NCBI RefSeq assembly: GCF_036884655.1
Contig: NC_088330.1
Location: forward strand, 34,143,001 to 34,207,000
Reading direction: 5' to 3'
Origin: Musa acuminata AAA Group
Lineage: Eukaryota > Streptophyta > Magnoliopsida > Zingiberales > Musaceae
Length of the DNA: 64,000 bases
Shown here piece after piece: positions 13,694 through 25,574 of this stretch. The number at the start of each line of letters is the position of its first letter. The first letter of the stretch is position 1. The position numbers and the translations under genes were made by a program. The notes below the pieces were generated by a model that had not been told where the DNA came from, did not search any database, and saw nothing but the letters and a program-made list of their open reading frames with translations.

Positions 13694-14471
13694 TGTCATG
13701 AACGGTCATCGCGCACTCGCAGCAACTTCATTCAACGAACCATTCGTCACTTTTGCATGCTTGAACAAAGACATGTAAGCCTATTTTACCTTGGTTTTAT
13801 ATGTTTTTGCTTATAAAAATATATGTTCAAATAGGTTGCAGTGCATAGTGCGACCACTCACCGTGTCGGGCCAAAAAGCCAGAAAATGGCTCCGTTTTCG
13901 TGTGTCGCGGACTATTTTCTGCAACCCACTGTAGCGTACAAAATGTCAGCCATCTCAGCACCCTAGAACCCCTCGGGTGGCACAGGGCTGGATGGGGCTT
14001 CGGTATATAGTCGAGCGTTGAACAATCTTCACAAGTTCGCACATTTTCTTGACGAAAACTTGCCTTCACGCCCGGCACCCGGTGAGCAGCTGTTTGTAGA
14101 CTTGCGATTGTTCGTTCAACCTTCTAAAGTCCTTATTTTCCTCCTTTCTCTATTTTCTCTCATGCACGCAAGGTGCTCACTAAATTACTTGTAAAGCTTC
14201 CCTCTTCGTGATACGTCGGGACTTGTCCGTCGCTCATTCTTCAAACTAATCAACTTTCTCTTTTACAAGTCCTTCAGGACCTAAGTGAGGTTGCAAATTG
14301 GCTGACCTTTGCGGATGCATATCGCAAGGGTGTGTCAAGACTTAGGCAATTCTAGTTAAGTCCGAGAAGTTAGCGTAAGGGTGCTTCGCGACTTAGGCAA
14401 CGCAAGCTAAGTTTGCATCTTGGCCGCATGGGTGCCTCACGACTTAGGCAATTCTAGCTAAATCCATAACA
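13694..14471 (+). repeat. 3' LTR (778 bp)
   Basis: Starts TGTCATGAACGG and ends CCATAACA. It is colinear with the 5' LTR from about 13791 on and carries the extra segment missing from the 5' copy. Many differences are C/T or G/A, as expected for a long-methylated element. Confidence 0.93.
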
Positions 14472-17000
14472 ATGTGCCCTTCACTTATAAAGCACATGGC
14501 ATTGTTGTGTGTGTGTAGTAGCCTTGTAATGTTCAGTCTGCCTTGGTTGTAGGTGACTGCAATAGTGTCATTGTTTGCGACTATCGTAGGTAGTTGTAAT
14601 AGTGTCATTGCTTACAATGACTATAATAGTGTCATTGCCTACAGAGATTGTAGTAACGCTGTTACAACGTTTGCTAGTAGTGGGGACATCGATTGGATAT
14701 AGAAGGCTATGGGGTGGATAAGTGAGCATAGTTGCGCGTCACAACAATCTCTCCAAAACTTGATCAAAATAGGATTATTTTGACAAAATAAATCATTTTG
14801 ACAATACATAAGAATAGTTAAACTACATTAGGATTATTTTGACAAAATAAATTATACGAATCATTTTAAACTACATTAGGAATAGTTAATAATATTGTAA
14901 TATACGAAAGAAGTATGATATTGATAATACATAGTCACTATAACTCACATCGATAGTTATATTATTATGTTTATTAGACTTATTAACATATTTGATAAAA
15001 TTCATGTGCACATGTAAAATATTTTTTAAAATTTGATAATCCAATTAAGTAAAATTATTTTCAAATAAACTTTTATTTTATTTGTTTAATTTTTTAAAAA
15101 AAATATTTTATTTTAATTTTGTTAGATTAAGTGATATTATCTAATTAGATAAGATATATTGTATACTTGATTGGATCTTGATTACAATTATCGGTGAATA
15201 GAACAAAAATTAAATTATAGTCGAATTTTTTATGAGATGATCTTAATTGAGTGACTCTTCTATTTATTATCGTAGACTCTCAGTTCTTGTCTATAAAATG
15301 ACAGGACCTTTTAGAGACCAAATACTAAACCGAGATTACAAATATATTCGTTCATAGTAATCCTGTGAATGATAGAAAGAGAGGAGTATACTGAGTTTAA
15401 TTTTTTTTTTAGATCGGTATCGCTACAACCTTTGGATCCGATGATAGTGCACATGTAAATTAAATAAAGGATTTTTGAATGACATTATAAATTTGATCAA
15501 CCATTACTTGATTTTAGTTTTTGATATTAAAATTTTAATAATAATAATATAATTATCATTTTTATGCTTTCAAGAAATGTTCTCCGTGCATATCCAAGAT
15601 ATATTTTTTTAGTTTTTTATCGAAGTCATTTCGTAGAAAGATGAAACTCGATCTTTAAGCTTAAATCCTTCATTTGTAAGTGCGACCTAAAAAAAATATA
15701 TAAACATAAGATATTTCGTGTCTTAATTTTTCTTATCGATATCATTTCATCTAAAAATGCTTAAAACATTAGATGAGGCATAATCTTTCGATTTATATTC
15801 TTAATAATTAAAAAAAAATAGCTTCACTACTGAGATCATGACCTGAACAATCAATTATGATGCCTTTTTGCAGATATGGATCATCCTCGGATCTCCAAAC
15901 AAGAGCCAGTTCTTTTAAGTCATTCCCCTTTCAATCTTCTTCTGGTTCCCATGGTAGGATGATCTTGACGTCATTCCTGTTGCTCCTCTGTTTAATGCAA
16001 CTGTCAGGTACCACATTGTTATAGCTTTCACAAGCAGCTGGCTCTGCACTGGAGTTTCTCCCTGTTTTCTTCCACATATTACCAATTCCTATCCCATTTT
16101 TTATGAATGATTCTGAGTTGAATTAAAGAAATCGTTTTGATATTTCTCCGTTCTTCTTTTCAGGTTTTAATTATAGCTGCTTCAACAAATAAATCAGTCC
16201 AAATGGACGACTACTTGTTCTTTATTCTTCTGCCTCTCTTCCCTTACTGCTTCAGCATCAGCAAAGCATAATTTTGTTCTTTCTTCTTTGTTTTATTACT
16301 TTTATATCACTAATCGGAGGCCTTATTCCCTTAACAGTGCTATAGCTGTTTTGCAATTATTATTACCTTATCAGTGCATCATTGTATTCAATCCAAAACA
16401 AGGCGGCGAAGATTTATAATAAACATTATCTGAATACAGTTTCTAACACAGTATGATTTTGATTTCATATTATATTTTTTAATTAATATCTTCAATTTTC
16501 TTTTTTAAATAATTCCTTTGATTTAAAAATATTTAAATTATTATTTAAATATTTTTTCGCTTGTTAAAATAAAATGTTTTGGTTTGTTGTAGTATTTTTG
16601 ACATATTTATGGTGTTCTTATTATCATAACAAAAACACTATAAAGTTTACTTAAGAACATAGTAAATGATATAAGGAGGGTCTTAATCTCAACTAAACTA
16701 ATTATGAGCCTAAAAGTATGATATTATAACGATGTATTTATTATATCAAAGAAACATGTCATTTATAGTATTTTTAAAATAATATTTATGGTATTTTTAA
16801 TACATTACTAAAATACTGTAAACATTATTAAAAAATATCATAAATACTATAAATGAATCAAATAAAAATGTAATAATAGTTAAAAAAATACTCAAAATAT
16901 GTATATTTTCTAAGAAAATTATTTTTATCAATATTATTTCATCTGGAAAACTTAAGGTAATTTATATTTTTATATTATTTATTATATGCCTGAAGAAGAG
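14472..17000. other. AT-rich gene-free region with short degenerate repeats
   Basis: Just outside the 3' LTR (about 14559-14650) the phrase AATAGTGTCATTG recurs three times with variable spacing, an eroded minisatellite. Two related stretches near 15605-15660 and 15718-15780 share TATCGA-TCATTTC-T-AAA words. Nothing else is recognisable and there are no coding frames. Confidence 0.4.
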
Positions 17001-18500
17001 GAGCAGCGGCGGGTCTCATCATGTCACCCAGCGGAGATGGCTCTGGACCCGCTCCCACTGCCGCAGCCGAACACGATCACGCCTCGTCTCCGTCACTTGG
17101 CAAACGACCAGCGACCGGAAGTGGCGGAGCGCCACCGCTTTCGCTTGAGGGCTCCACCACGGAACCTGTGCAGCCTGCTAAACTAAAAATCCGTAGACTA
17201 TCACCGAACCGAATCCAAATTTTAATTCACTAAATCATGGATTAGCTTATAAATCAAGTATAAAAAGAAGGATAGGAATGCGCATCGATGGGTTAATGGC
17301 ATACCACGTTGCCAGATCGATAAAAATAGAAAGTAATATCAAGGATTGAGACGGACGCGAAGCTGCTCTTTGATGTAGAGACAGACCATAAACAAAGCTC
17401 TACGGGTGCCATCTACCGCCGCTGAGAAAGGACATACCTTCGCAACGATAACCCCCTCCTATTAGTGACGAGATTGCATCTCGCATTCTTATCTACTGTG
17501 TGTGGACCCACCCCAGTAATTAGTACGTGGGGTTCGTTATCCGAAGTAGACATCGGAAATCAATCATGTAAATTGATAGGTTACTATTCACAATTATATC
17601 TTTTGAACCACCCTTCAATTCTTGTTGTTCGTATGGAAGTCGTATGCGTCCCTCCTCGTGCGAATTTATGACACTTGTGTGGGTCGCTAATTCTAACATA
17701 TTATAGAATATTTTTCAATATTTAAGTCCTTTTATTTGAGTACATAAATAATATGATAACCCCAAAAACTACTCGATTTGCTTAAAATCTTTAAAAAAAA
17801 GAAAGAGAAAAAAAAGGAAAATATCATTCGAGAAAGATTAAGCAAGCAGCGGGTCGTTCTACGCTAACATCAATGTCTCTGCCGAGAGTGAGTGCATCTG
17901 CGGGAGTGTGGGACCGACACGATGGAAGTCAGGCCAGGTGACCGTCTCCCGGACGCAACCCGGCGCTTCCCCACCACCTCCTCAGACACGAGGAGGGGGC
18001 CGTGGGTCCCACCCCGTCTCCATCCCCGACGGATCTGCTGGCGGAGGCCGGATCACGACTGGGCCGCGTCCAGTGACGTGGCGGACAACGAGTGGGCGGA
18101 AGAGTCGGACCCGGCCGGGAGTCTGGCCACAGGTCTTCGACGCAGTGTACCCTGTTTCCTTTTCTGGCCGGGGCCAATCGGGTGTAGATACGTCAGCAGA
18201 CAGACCCGTCCGCCGTTGATCCTGACAAGGGTGGTCGTGGGGCTCGGCATGAAAAGACTAAATTACCCTCGTTTCTGACCGGACCGGACCGGACTGATGG
18301 TCCCATGACATTGTATAAATTTAAAGAATGTGGTTCGACTCGGATTTATAATTGTCTTATTCCGACGAGGGTAGTGTCGTCCATGCATCAAACTTGAGTT
18401 CACGCCTTGCATCATCATCCCAACACCATGACGTCAAACTAAAAGTTCGGAGGGCACTTCTCCACCGCGCTAATAGCACCAAATAAATCCCCGAGCGAGA
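17001..18500. other. Partly GC-rich spacer upstream of the 108-codon ORF
   Basis: GC rises at about 17000-17200 and 17880-18300 with no consistent reading frame. CCGGACCGGACCGGAC occurs at about 18278. A TATA-like TATAAAT at 18314-18320 lies about 270 bases before the ATG at 18590 and could be its promoter. The open frames here look like GC-rich chance ORFs. Confidence 0.35.
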
Positions 18501-18589
18501 CATGGTATCACACGGTAGTGCGTTGGAGGGGGAGAGGAGGTCGGTGGCTCCTCGGACGATCTTGGATTGGCTCAGCGAGGTTGTTTGGG

Positions 18590-18916
18590 ATGGGAGTCCA
18601 CCTGGTGATCATCGCCAAGATGAATCTCCTCGCCGGCGGGCACAGCAACTGCCAAATCCTGGCTTCCCTCCTTTGCCCCTTCGCCCTCAAGCTCCCCTTC
18701 GTCGCCGCCCGGCTCCCCAACTCCTGCGCCGAGCTGGCAGTCTCCCTCCGGTTCTTCGTTTTCCGCCTCGGCCGCATCTTCCTGCAGCGGCTAGTCGGGA
18801 GGTGGGAGAGGGCACTCCGCCTGCTCCACGACAGGGTAGCCACCAGCGAGGAGCGGCGGAGGGTGCTCGGCCCCAGTGACGAGATGCTGACCCAGATCTC
18901 CATGCTCACGCTCTGA
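18590..18916 (+). CDS. Hypothetical 108-residue protein, GC-rich ORF
   Basis: An ATG-led frame of 108 codons and TGA. The frame stays open further upstream but its only earlier start is GTG at 18518; ATG 18590 has the context GGGATGG. Third positions are strongly C/G, as in real exons of GC-rich monocot genes. The protein has two moderately hydrophobic stretches (about residues 2-33 and 47-65), then a basic, Arg-rich C-terminal part, and ends ISMLTL. I recognise no family. An overlapping frame from ATG 18502 is also open (125 codons), but its codon use is less convincing. It could be a small single-exon gene or an exon of a larger one. Confidence 0.45.
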   Translation: MGVHLVIIAKMNLLAGGHSNCQILASLLCPFALKLPFVAARLPNSCAELAVSLRFFVFRLGRIFLQRLVGRWERALRLLHDRVATSEERRRVLGPSDEMLTQISMLTL

Positions 18917-20726
18917 GGACGATCGACGAAGTAATCATTCCCATTCCGGTTCTCGTTTCTTTCTCTACATTCGCATGCGCCACCTCCAGTAGATCGATTT
19001 CCTCCTCCTCGGATGAATCCGACACTGAGAGGTTGGGTTGGTTTAACGTTGTAATTAAATTATCATCATCTAAGAAGATGGCCACTTCTTCTTCTTCTTC
19101 TAAATCTGGCGGCCGACACCATTGGAGAATGCACTGCAAATCTAAAATTAGATCCAAGATTCGTGTAAACACTGAGAAAGCTCAAAGTGTACGATTGGCT
19201 GATCATTAAAGGAAGGGTTCCACCAAGTTGTGCTGTTGTATCAATTGGCCACCTCTTTCATGTTATTTTTCTTATTCTGAGGGTAAAAGAACTCGACACA
19301 GTTAATTAGCAGCTGCTTCATCAGCCACAGCATACAAACTAAATCTTCGCATCATCCTTACGAAAAATGAGAAATGATATTTAGCATACAGCCATGGAAG
19401 AGAGGATCGCTGTGTTGCTTAGATCGATAATTCGTCTTCGGCTTAAGACAAGCTATGTAGCGTACAGACAAACACTATTAGGTTGACAAACAGCAGTAAA
19501 CAGTCACGACTCAAAACGTACAGCAGCAGATCATTAATTGGCTTTGATTGGCTAACTTGCTTGACGCCACTGATTCCAAGACGGTGGCCATCTGCATCTT
19601 AGCTTTCCCAGAACCAACCTCCCCCAGTAGACATCTATTTCTGAGGATAAGCTTTTTCTTTAATTTATAAAATATAATCCATAAAAATAAATTTTTAAGT
19701 TGAATTTATTAAGATTTTACGTTTGATAAAATCTTTAAAATATACCTTTTATTAAGATTTTACCTTTGATAAATTTTAGGCTGAATTTATTACCTTCGAT
19801 TATATTTTATAAAATATAATCGATAAAAATAAATTTTGAAGTTGAAAATTTTTGAACCGATATATGAAAAATAAATTAGATGAAATTTTAAACCTTTAAT
19901 CTTCGATAAATAAGTTTGATAGATCAACATCATATCAATGTTTTAACACTTATATATATGTATATATATATAGATGTCTTCCAATATCACATCATGCTAG
20001 CTTTAAAAGTAGTGATCTCAGTCATAGAACAGATGGATGAGAAAGCTTTTGAGAAGATTCTTAGAACACAAAACATTATTCTTGTTTTTAACAGCACTAG
20101 TGGGCAGAACACTTCGTTTTATCATTTGGAACAAAGAAGAAACAAAACCACTCCAAACTATAACTTGCTTCTGAGAAGTGAGTTACTAAAGATCTAATAA
20201 TCAAATGATTTAATTTATCAGAAGTAAGCTACTTTATATCTTATGATTAAATGATTTTATTTAATTAAATTATTATGATCTAATTTGATGGGATAATTGA
20301 TTTATTAATTTTGTTGAATCTAAATCAGTGGTGTAAGTCAATTTAAGTCTTTACCCACTAAAAAGGTAAGAAAAAGTATTGGAGATCTATCAAAGGGATA
20401 GATCTCGCATGCTTTTGGTAGTGGCACATTACGTCCTATGTCAGCTTCTTTATGGACATCTTTGCACAGCCATTATGGCCAATCACACCACAATAATATG
20501 TACCTAATATTTATTTTTTTCTATTTTAAGTCAAATCGATGAAGATTAACATATATAACGTTTAACATCAATTCAACCCAACACATGTCATTATACTCTT
20601 TTGATATAAGTAGTACTTCTCTATCTTTTGATATATGCATATGAATATTATATTAATATAAGTATCATGCAAGTCAATCACGTAAATAATGACACGTGTG
20701 ATTTAACATATAGTCTTTTTTTATTA

Positions 20727-20732
<6 letters not shown>
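18917..20732. other. Gene-free region; simple repeats
   Basis: A TTC repeat lies at about 19086-19103 and a TA-rich run at about 19950-19972. Between 19650 and 19880 the words TTAAGATTTTAC-TTTGATAAA and AAAATATAATC-ATAAAAATAAATTTT recur, giving short degenerate direct repeats. A 43-codon ATG frame at about 19078-19209 follows the 108-codon ORF and could be 3' UTR; I do not call it a gene. Confidence 0.35.

Positions 20733-20764
<32 letters not shown>
20733..20764. repeat. (AT)n microsatellite
   Basis: About 16 uninterrupted AT units. It sits immediately before the degraded dispersed repeat. Confidence 0.9.
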
Positions 20765-20765
<1 letters not shown>

Positions 20766-20769
<4 letters not shown>

Positions 20770-21640
20770 GATCATGAATTTGGGAATCGGATCGTGATAA
20801 GATCATGATAATGAAACCGAATCGCCTTTAAATATATACCCTAAATAAACCTGATCATAGGTTACTTGAGAGGAACATCGAGATAACCAAATAGACTAGT
20901 ATGTTATATACCCGTCCATATGATGAAGACAGCTGGTCTCATAGCTGCTTGTGTGGAGATACTAGGGATACAGTGTAGGTACTCATTGGAGAACGAATTC
21001 ACTGATTAATTCGCTCACGGAATGTTAGATGGTTAATGATATCTCATTGTCAAACAATGATTCCGTTGTCACAATGGTGTACTTGGTACTTATACTTAAG
21101 TCACTAAGGATGTCCTGTATGAGTGCTCCACTTTTTGATATAGGACTTATATGTTTGGATATTCCAGATATAGCACAGCTGGTCATCGGGAGTGACCATC
21201 CGCACTCAGTGTCATGAGAGGAATATTTCATCTGTTCTTACTCAGACAAATCCCTGATCAAAGTCATTCGGATTGAGAGAGAAAGAGTTATTTGGGAGAA
21301 TCAGATTAAAACGAGATTCGAGTAGAAACCGTATGGATCTGACAATACCATGCCCAGTATACGATCATTAAGATATTAGATGGATAAGGGACTATAGATA
21401 TACGATAATTAAGGACAGATAGGTTCAATGGATTGGATTATTCTATAATAATTCACTGAGCTAGAATGAGTTCTAACTAATATGACTCACGACCAGCTCG
21501 ATATTGGGCCTAGATGATCACACACATATAGTAAGTATTGCAATGAGTACAGATATGAGATATCCATCGGAGTCCATATCTTATTGGATATCCAATAAAT
21601 ATGAATTATTGAATCAGATAAGATCACCAACCAGAAATAT
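20766..21640. repeat. Degraded dispersed repeat, LTR-like
   Basis: The text has moderate GC, no introns and no long frame, unlike the AT-rich surroundings. Phrases such as ACAGCTGGTCTCATAGCTGC, AAGGATGTCCTGTATGAGTG and GACTCACGACCAGCTCGATA resemble a high-copy repeat I recall from Musaceae sequence, probably retroelement LTR or untranslated DNA. That recollection is unverified. The right edge abuts the truncated end of the beta-expansin pseudogene, so the insertion may have cut that gene. Confidence 0.45.
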
Positions 21641-22258
21641 CTCCGTCCCCTCCTTCGCACTCTATAAGCACAGCAAAGTAGTACGGGTTCGTTCCAGCGC
21701 CCACATGGAAGGCGACGCCGGCGCCCCGGTCGTTGCACTGCACCCTGTAGCAGTACTGTTCCTGACAGCCTCACGTAGACATGGAAGAAAGATACCGGTG
21801 AGAGTTCTGACCTAGTGTACTGCACTTGGAGCACTCCTGCTCCACGAACCTTGTCATTGCCCCGATCGCAGTCCCACTCAGGTCGAAATGGGCGGACTCG
21901 GCAAGACAGGGACCGCCGGGACACACATCGGTGATCACGATGGTCACTGGTTTGCCGGAGCATGCAGCATTCTTAGTGCACAAGACCTAAGTACGTAACA
22001 ATGTCAACGTTCTTCGAGCAAGAGATGAAGCTACATATAGGCGTATATATATACCTGATAGCATGCACCACACATCCCTTCCTCACCGAAGTACCTAACG
22101 TTCCACCATCTCAGCTTGAGATGCTCGATTAGCTTCAAACACGTATGAGACAAACAGAATTTGTCATACGGAGAGTTTAATCTTTGTTCATTTTGCGTGC
22201 AATTTTCTTTTCTTGGGGTCAACTGCGACAAGTTGATTCCGTCAGATCCCACCGACAT
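21634..22258 (-). pseudogene. Beta-expansin pseudogene fragment
   Basis: Read leftward, a segment ends CGACYQ-like (CGACYQ at about 22052-22070). A GT-AG intron about 22052-21989 follows, then a well-preserved expansin core: [37 protein letters not shown] and IGAMTR, with the GH45-like HFD motif. After that the frame is lost: [10 protein letters not shown] and then VAFHVGAGTNPYYFAVLIE are in different frames, separated by about 50 bases that could be a short intron or an insertion. The C-terminal cellulose-binding domain is absent; homology ends where the dispersed repeat begins. The N-terminal signal peptide region is not recognisable. Functional beta-expansins loosen cell walls and are about 260-270 aa; this copy cannot make one. 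Confidence 0.8.
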
Positions 22259-22440
22259 GTGGATCTAATTTCTACAAAATGTAATAACCAGAAATATAAA
22301 GATAGAAAATTAATCTTACACAAAAATAAAAATAAATATTAAGAAGGAATGTCTCCACACGGATCGTCGGTGACATGTGGTAATCGTTAGAAGTTGATGT
22401 GGAACAACTCGACATGTAGTCAAGGGGGAGAGAAGCTAAC

Positions 22441-22450
22441 CCTTATATAC
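22441..22450 (-). promoter_or_regulatory. TATA-like box upstream of the expansin pseudogene
   Basis: On the minus strand this reads GTATATAAGG, a good plant TATA box, about 185 bases upstream of the first possible ATG (22258). It may be a relic of the expansin promoter. Confidence 0.4.
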
Positions 22451-23834
22451 CGTGGACGATCGATCCCACACTACCCAAATCGTACGGGTTAGCATCGCAC
22501 AACAAAAGTTCGTACAAGTTGACTCATGCCGTCAGGAACGTACGGGTCGATCGCTTGCATGGTCACGCCGAACAAGTTTAATTTCTCGCAAGTTCATGGG
22601 CCATACAAATAATGGATCGACCAAATATTTTGATATTAAATATAGAGAACCACAGGCAATAATAGCATTTGTGATGAAGATAGATTTTAGGCATTACTAA
22701 ATGTAATTATAATTATTTAAAATAGTATATAAGTAAAGAATAAGTGACTTTCACTAATAGGAATCTAAAATATTAATTTAAATTTTTAGTAAATACCCAT
22801 CACTAATGTCGACTTTCTAAGATAGATCTCCGACGAGATCATAGACGATATCATTCTAATCTTCTCCATGGATCCTTAATGATAAGAAAAGCACACTAAT
22901 GATATCATTTATCTTCAATTTAATTTAAATATTCTTTAAATATATATAATATTTAGGTAGCATATGAAAATTAAAGTTTGAAAAAAACTCCCTTCCTTTT
23001 ATGATTTTTTAATTGAATTTATAGACAATACCATTATTGAGTCTCTTTCTACTCTAAATATCATTTTAGTAATACATAAATTATCATTATTATTATAAAA
23101 ACAAGGATTTCGAACAATTTTTCATAAATAGATATAGCAATCTATCGCCATCAGATCAATACTTTAGATATGAAAAGTTATTAGATGACACTTAAACCTT
23201 GATAGATGATAATAATACATCATCGTCGACTAATATTATTAATTTTATATTCCTTAATTAAAAATAATCAAAATGTTTGATATTTTATTACCATGTTGTG
23301 AAGGAATAATGTGCAAAGCATGCGTCGGCAATCTACTAAGACTACAGTGGGAGGTCATCACATGTTGCACCAACATCATATCCGATGGTTCTTCATGGAA
23401 TCTTGCATGTGATCTTTACTTGTCCTTTGGATTGGGGTGATTCCATGTATTTAGCCGACCACTTAGGCTCGTGATGCAATGACTTGTTCTTAATGATGGG
23501 ACCGATTCACCACCACCTCCCTTCTCCCCAAAGTTAATGCCTTTGTCTCCACTTTACACAACATGTAATTTCTCATCCCAAAGTAACAACATGATGTTGG
23601 GGCTACTTTTCATTTTATATATATACATCTATAGGTAATATGGTTCATAAAGAATATGAAGCATCCATTGTTTCGACAGGAAAGTTTATTCTTCATCATT
23701 AACGAATATAACATTCATCAACCATAGTTTCTTATGATCGAACACATTCCCAACTCAATTAATGGATATTTAATTCTAATTTTGGTGGACAAGATAGATA
23801 CTATAAGTGATTTATATATATTGATAAAAAATAT
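22451..23834. other. AT-rich gene-free region
   Basis: No open frame with coding character and no recognised repeat. Confidence 0.4.
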
Positions 23835-24167
23835 GATTAATTATATATTATCCCTACACTTTATTATTTTTATTATATCGATTTTATATTTTTATAAATT
23901 ATATTAAGATCTCTATACTTGTGAAAGTGAAATATTTAATATCGTTTTTCATCATGTCATCGACTCGTATGATTTACTATCGAACACTTATTCTGTCCCA
24001 TTTTGATTTACCATTAAGTATATATGATATTTTCATTAGCAAATTTGATGATGTAAAAAGAAACGAGATTAAATATTTTACTTTCGTAAGTATGATAATC
24101 TTAATATAATTTTTAAAAATATAAAAAATAAAATATTAAATAATTATTTATAAAAATATAATTAACC
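23835..24167. mobile_element. Palindromic MITE (about 333 bp, arms about 115 bp)
   Basis: The left arm (GATTAATTATAT at the edge, then AAATTATATTAAGAT and GAAAGTGAAATATTTAAT) is the reverse complement, with some mismatches, of the right arm ending TAATTAACC. The arms meet within a loop of about 100 bp and there is no coding capacity. The inner-arm phrase GAAAGTRAAATATTTAAT and the outer AATTAACCTT recur in the larger foldback element at 52840-54072, so both likely belong to one DNA-transposon family. Superfamily is not certain; long arms would suit a Mutator-like origin. Confidence 0.75.
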
Positions 24168-25240
24168 TTCATATAATCATAATAATATTTATTGAAGACA
24201 ATGATGAGCCTCGATGGTGGCTTAGTACTTTTATTACTCTGTCGGCAAATTTATGTATCAGTCAGTGAAGAAGAACACACGACGAGAGCCTTAAAAATCC
24301 TCATAAATGCTTGGCATTCAAACCACCAACCTTAAACGAGATATATAATTGTTCACCTTCGTGGCTCTAATCTATTATGAACCCCGCAGATTCATTTATT
24401 ATGTTTGATGGCAGCAACCCTCAATTACTCTTATTTTACAACTCATTCATTTATTATATATATATATATATGTCAATATCACTAATTTAATTTGAATTGT
24501 CTAAATTGTAAGACATCATTGTCATCAATGTCACGAATCTAACTGAAATTATCTAAATTGATTTAATTAGGATTGTATAGGTTGTGAAACATTATTATAT
24601 AATTTATAGACTTAGTCGAGATTGTCCAAACATCATTATATTATTCATTTATAAATTATCAACTTAATTATAATATCGCTTAGGTCCACTTGTAAAAGAA
24701 TAAATTGATTAATTCAAAAATAAGTAAATAAGTTTTGATATCTCGGATAGTTTTATAAGTAATTCAATAAATACTTAGTGGGTAAGAGAGAAAAAGAAAT
24801 AAAAACTTTGGAAGTTAAATAAATTGTAATGAGTCTATAAACAACTACAATTGATAGTGTTGGTAGACCGAGAAGAATATTTTAATCAAATTAATAAATT
24901 TTTTTACCTAAAAACTAATCAGAGAGTATGATTTGAAAAAAAAATTCAAGCACTCTTTTAGATGAAATATTCAAATTTTACTTTATTTATGTTTATTAAA
25001 TAACTTAATTATAATTCTTTAAATATATCAATTATTAATTTATCTTTGCACGAAAAGAGAAAAGGAATCGAGCATTAGAATTAGATTCCTAATTTTGTTT
25101 CTTAACATCGAAGAGCGAGTCCGAACGAGTCACGAGTCAAAACTGACCAAAAGCTCGACTCGTTCACAGCCCTATTTAGAATAACCGTCAAATCACACAT
25201 GAAATAAATGAAACGAGGCGGGTTTCAAATGCAACCTTTC
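24168..25240. other. AT-rich spacer upstream of the O-fucosyltransferase gene
   Basis: A short TA run lies at about 24456-24471. No coding signal. The last few hundred bases approach the promoter of the downstream gene. Confidence 0.4.
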
Positions 25241-25574
25241 CGCTATTTATTCCCATATCCATTTCTCATTGCTGTCTATTTACTTCGTTTGGCTCCCCCC
25301 ACATCTCCCCTTCCCTCCTCCCCTCCTCCGTTACGCCATCTCGAATCCCGCTCCGGAGCCCGTCACGAACCCTAAGCAACAGTCCCCTAAACCCCTCCCC
25401 TCCGCCATTGCCGATCCCACTCATCCCCTCCGACGCAACCATTCTTTTCGTGATACATCCTTAGATCGATGATCACGTGGCGCCGTTGATGCCTCGCTCG
25501 GGCTTGCGTCCCCGTTAGAACCCCCGTGGTAGGAGTTTCTGATCGCAGCGTCTTGAGATGAGTGAGTGATCTCG
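25241..25574 (+). promoter_or_regulatory. Promoter and 5' UTR of the O-fucosyltransferase-like gene
   Basis: A TATTTATT box-like motif at 25244-25251 is followed by a CT-rich leader (CTCCCCCCACATCTCCCC), typical of plant 5' UTRs. The ATG at 25575 is about 325 bases downstream. Confidence 0.4.

Larger units (their letters stand above)
8211..14471 (+). mobile_element. Degenerate Ty3/Gypsy LTR retrotransposon, chromovirus-like
   Basis: A 6.26-kb element with all structural parts in order: 5' LTR 8211-8898, primer-binding site 8902-8913, gag with zinc knuckle, protease, reverse transcriptase, RNase H, integrase, polypurine tract about 13681-13693 and 3' LTR 13694-14471. ATGT flanks both sides (8207-8210 and 14472-14475), a short or eroded target duplication. 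The gag-pro-RT-RH-IN order and Met-tRNA primer site define Ty3/Gypsy. A chromodomain-like remnant near 13520-13650 suggests a Tekay/Galadriel-type chromovirus, tentatively. By-eye comparison of LTR stretches shows roughly one mismatch in eight, so the insertion is old. Stops and frameshifts make it non-autonomous. Confidence 0.95.

Noticed and set aside
17892..18278. GC-rich frames of up to 128 codons on both strands
   Set aside because: Several overlapping frames are open at once because GC-rich DNA has few stops; none shows consistent codon bias or a known motif.
18906..19172. Acidic minus-strand frame with Glu runs
   Set aside because: It is produced by a TTC/TCC simple repeat on the plus strand.
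19916..20197. 93-codon plus-strand frame
   Set aside because: It starts at TTG, runs through a TA microsatellite and has no family resemblance.
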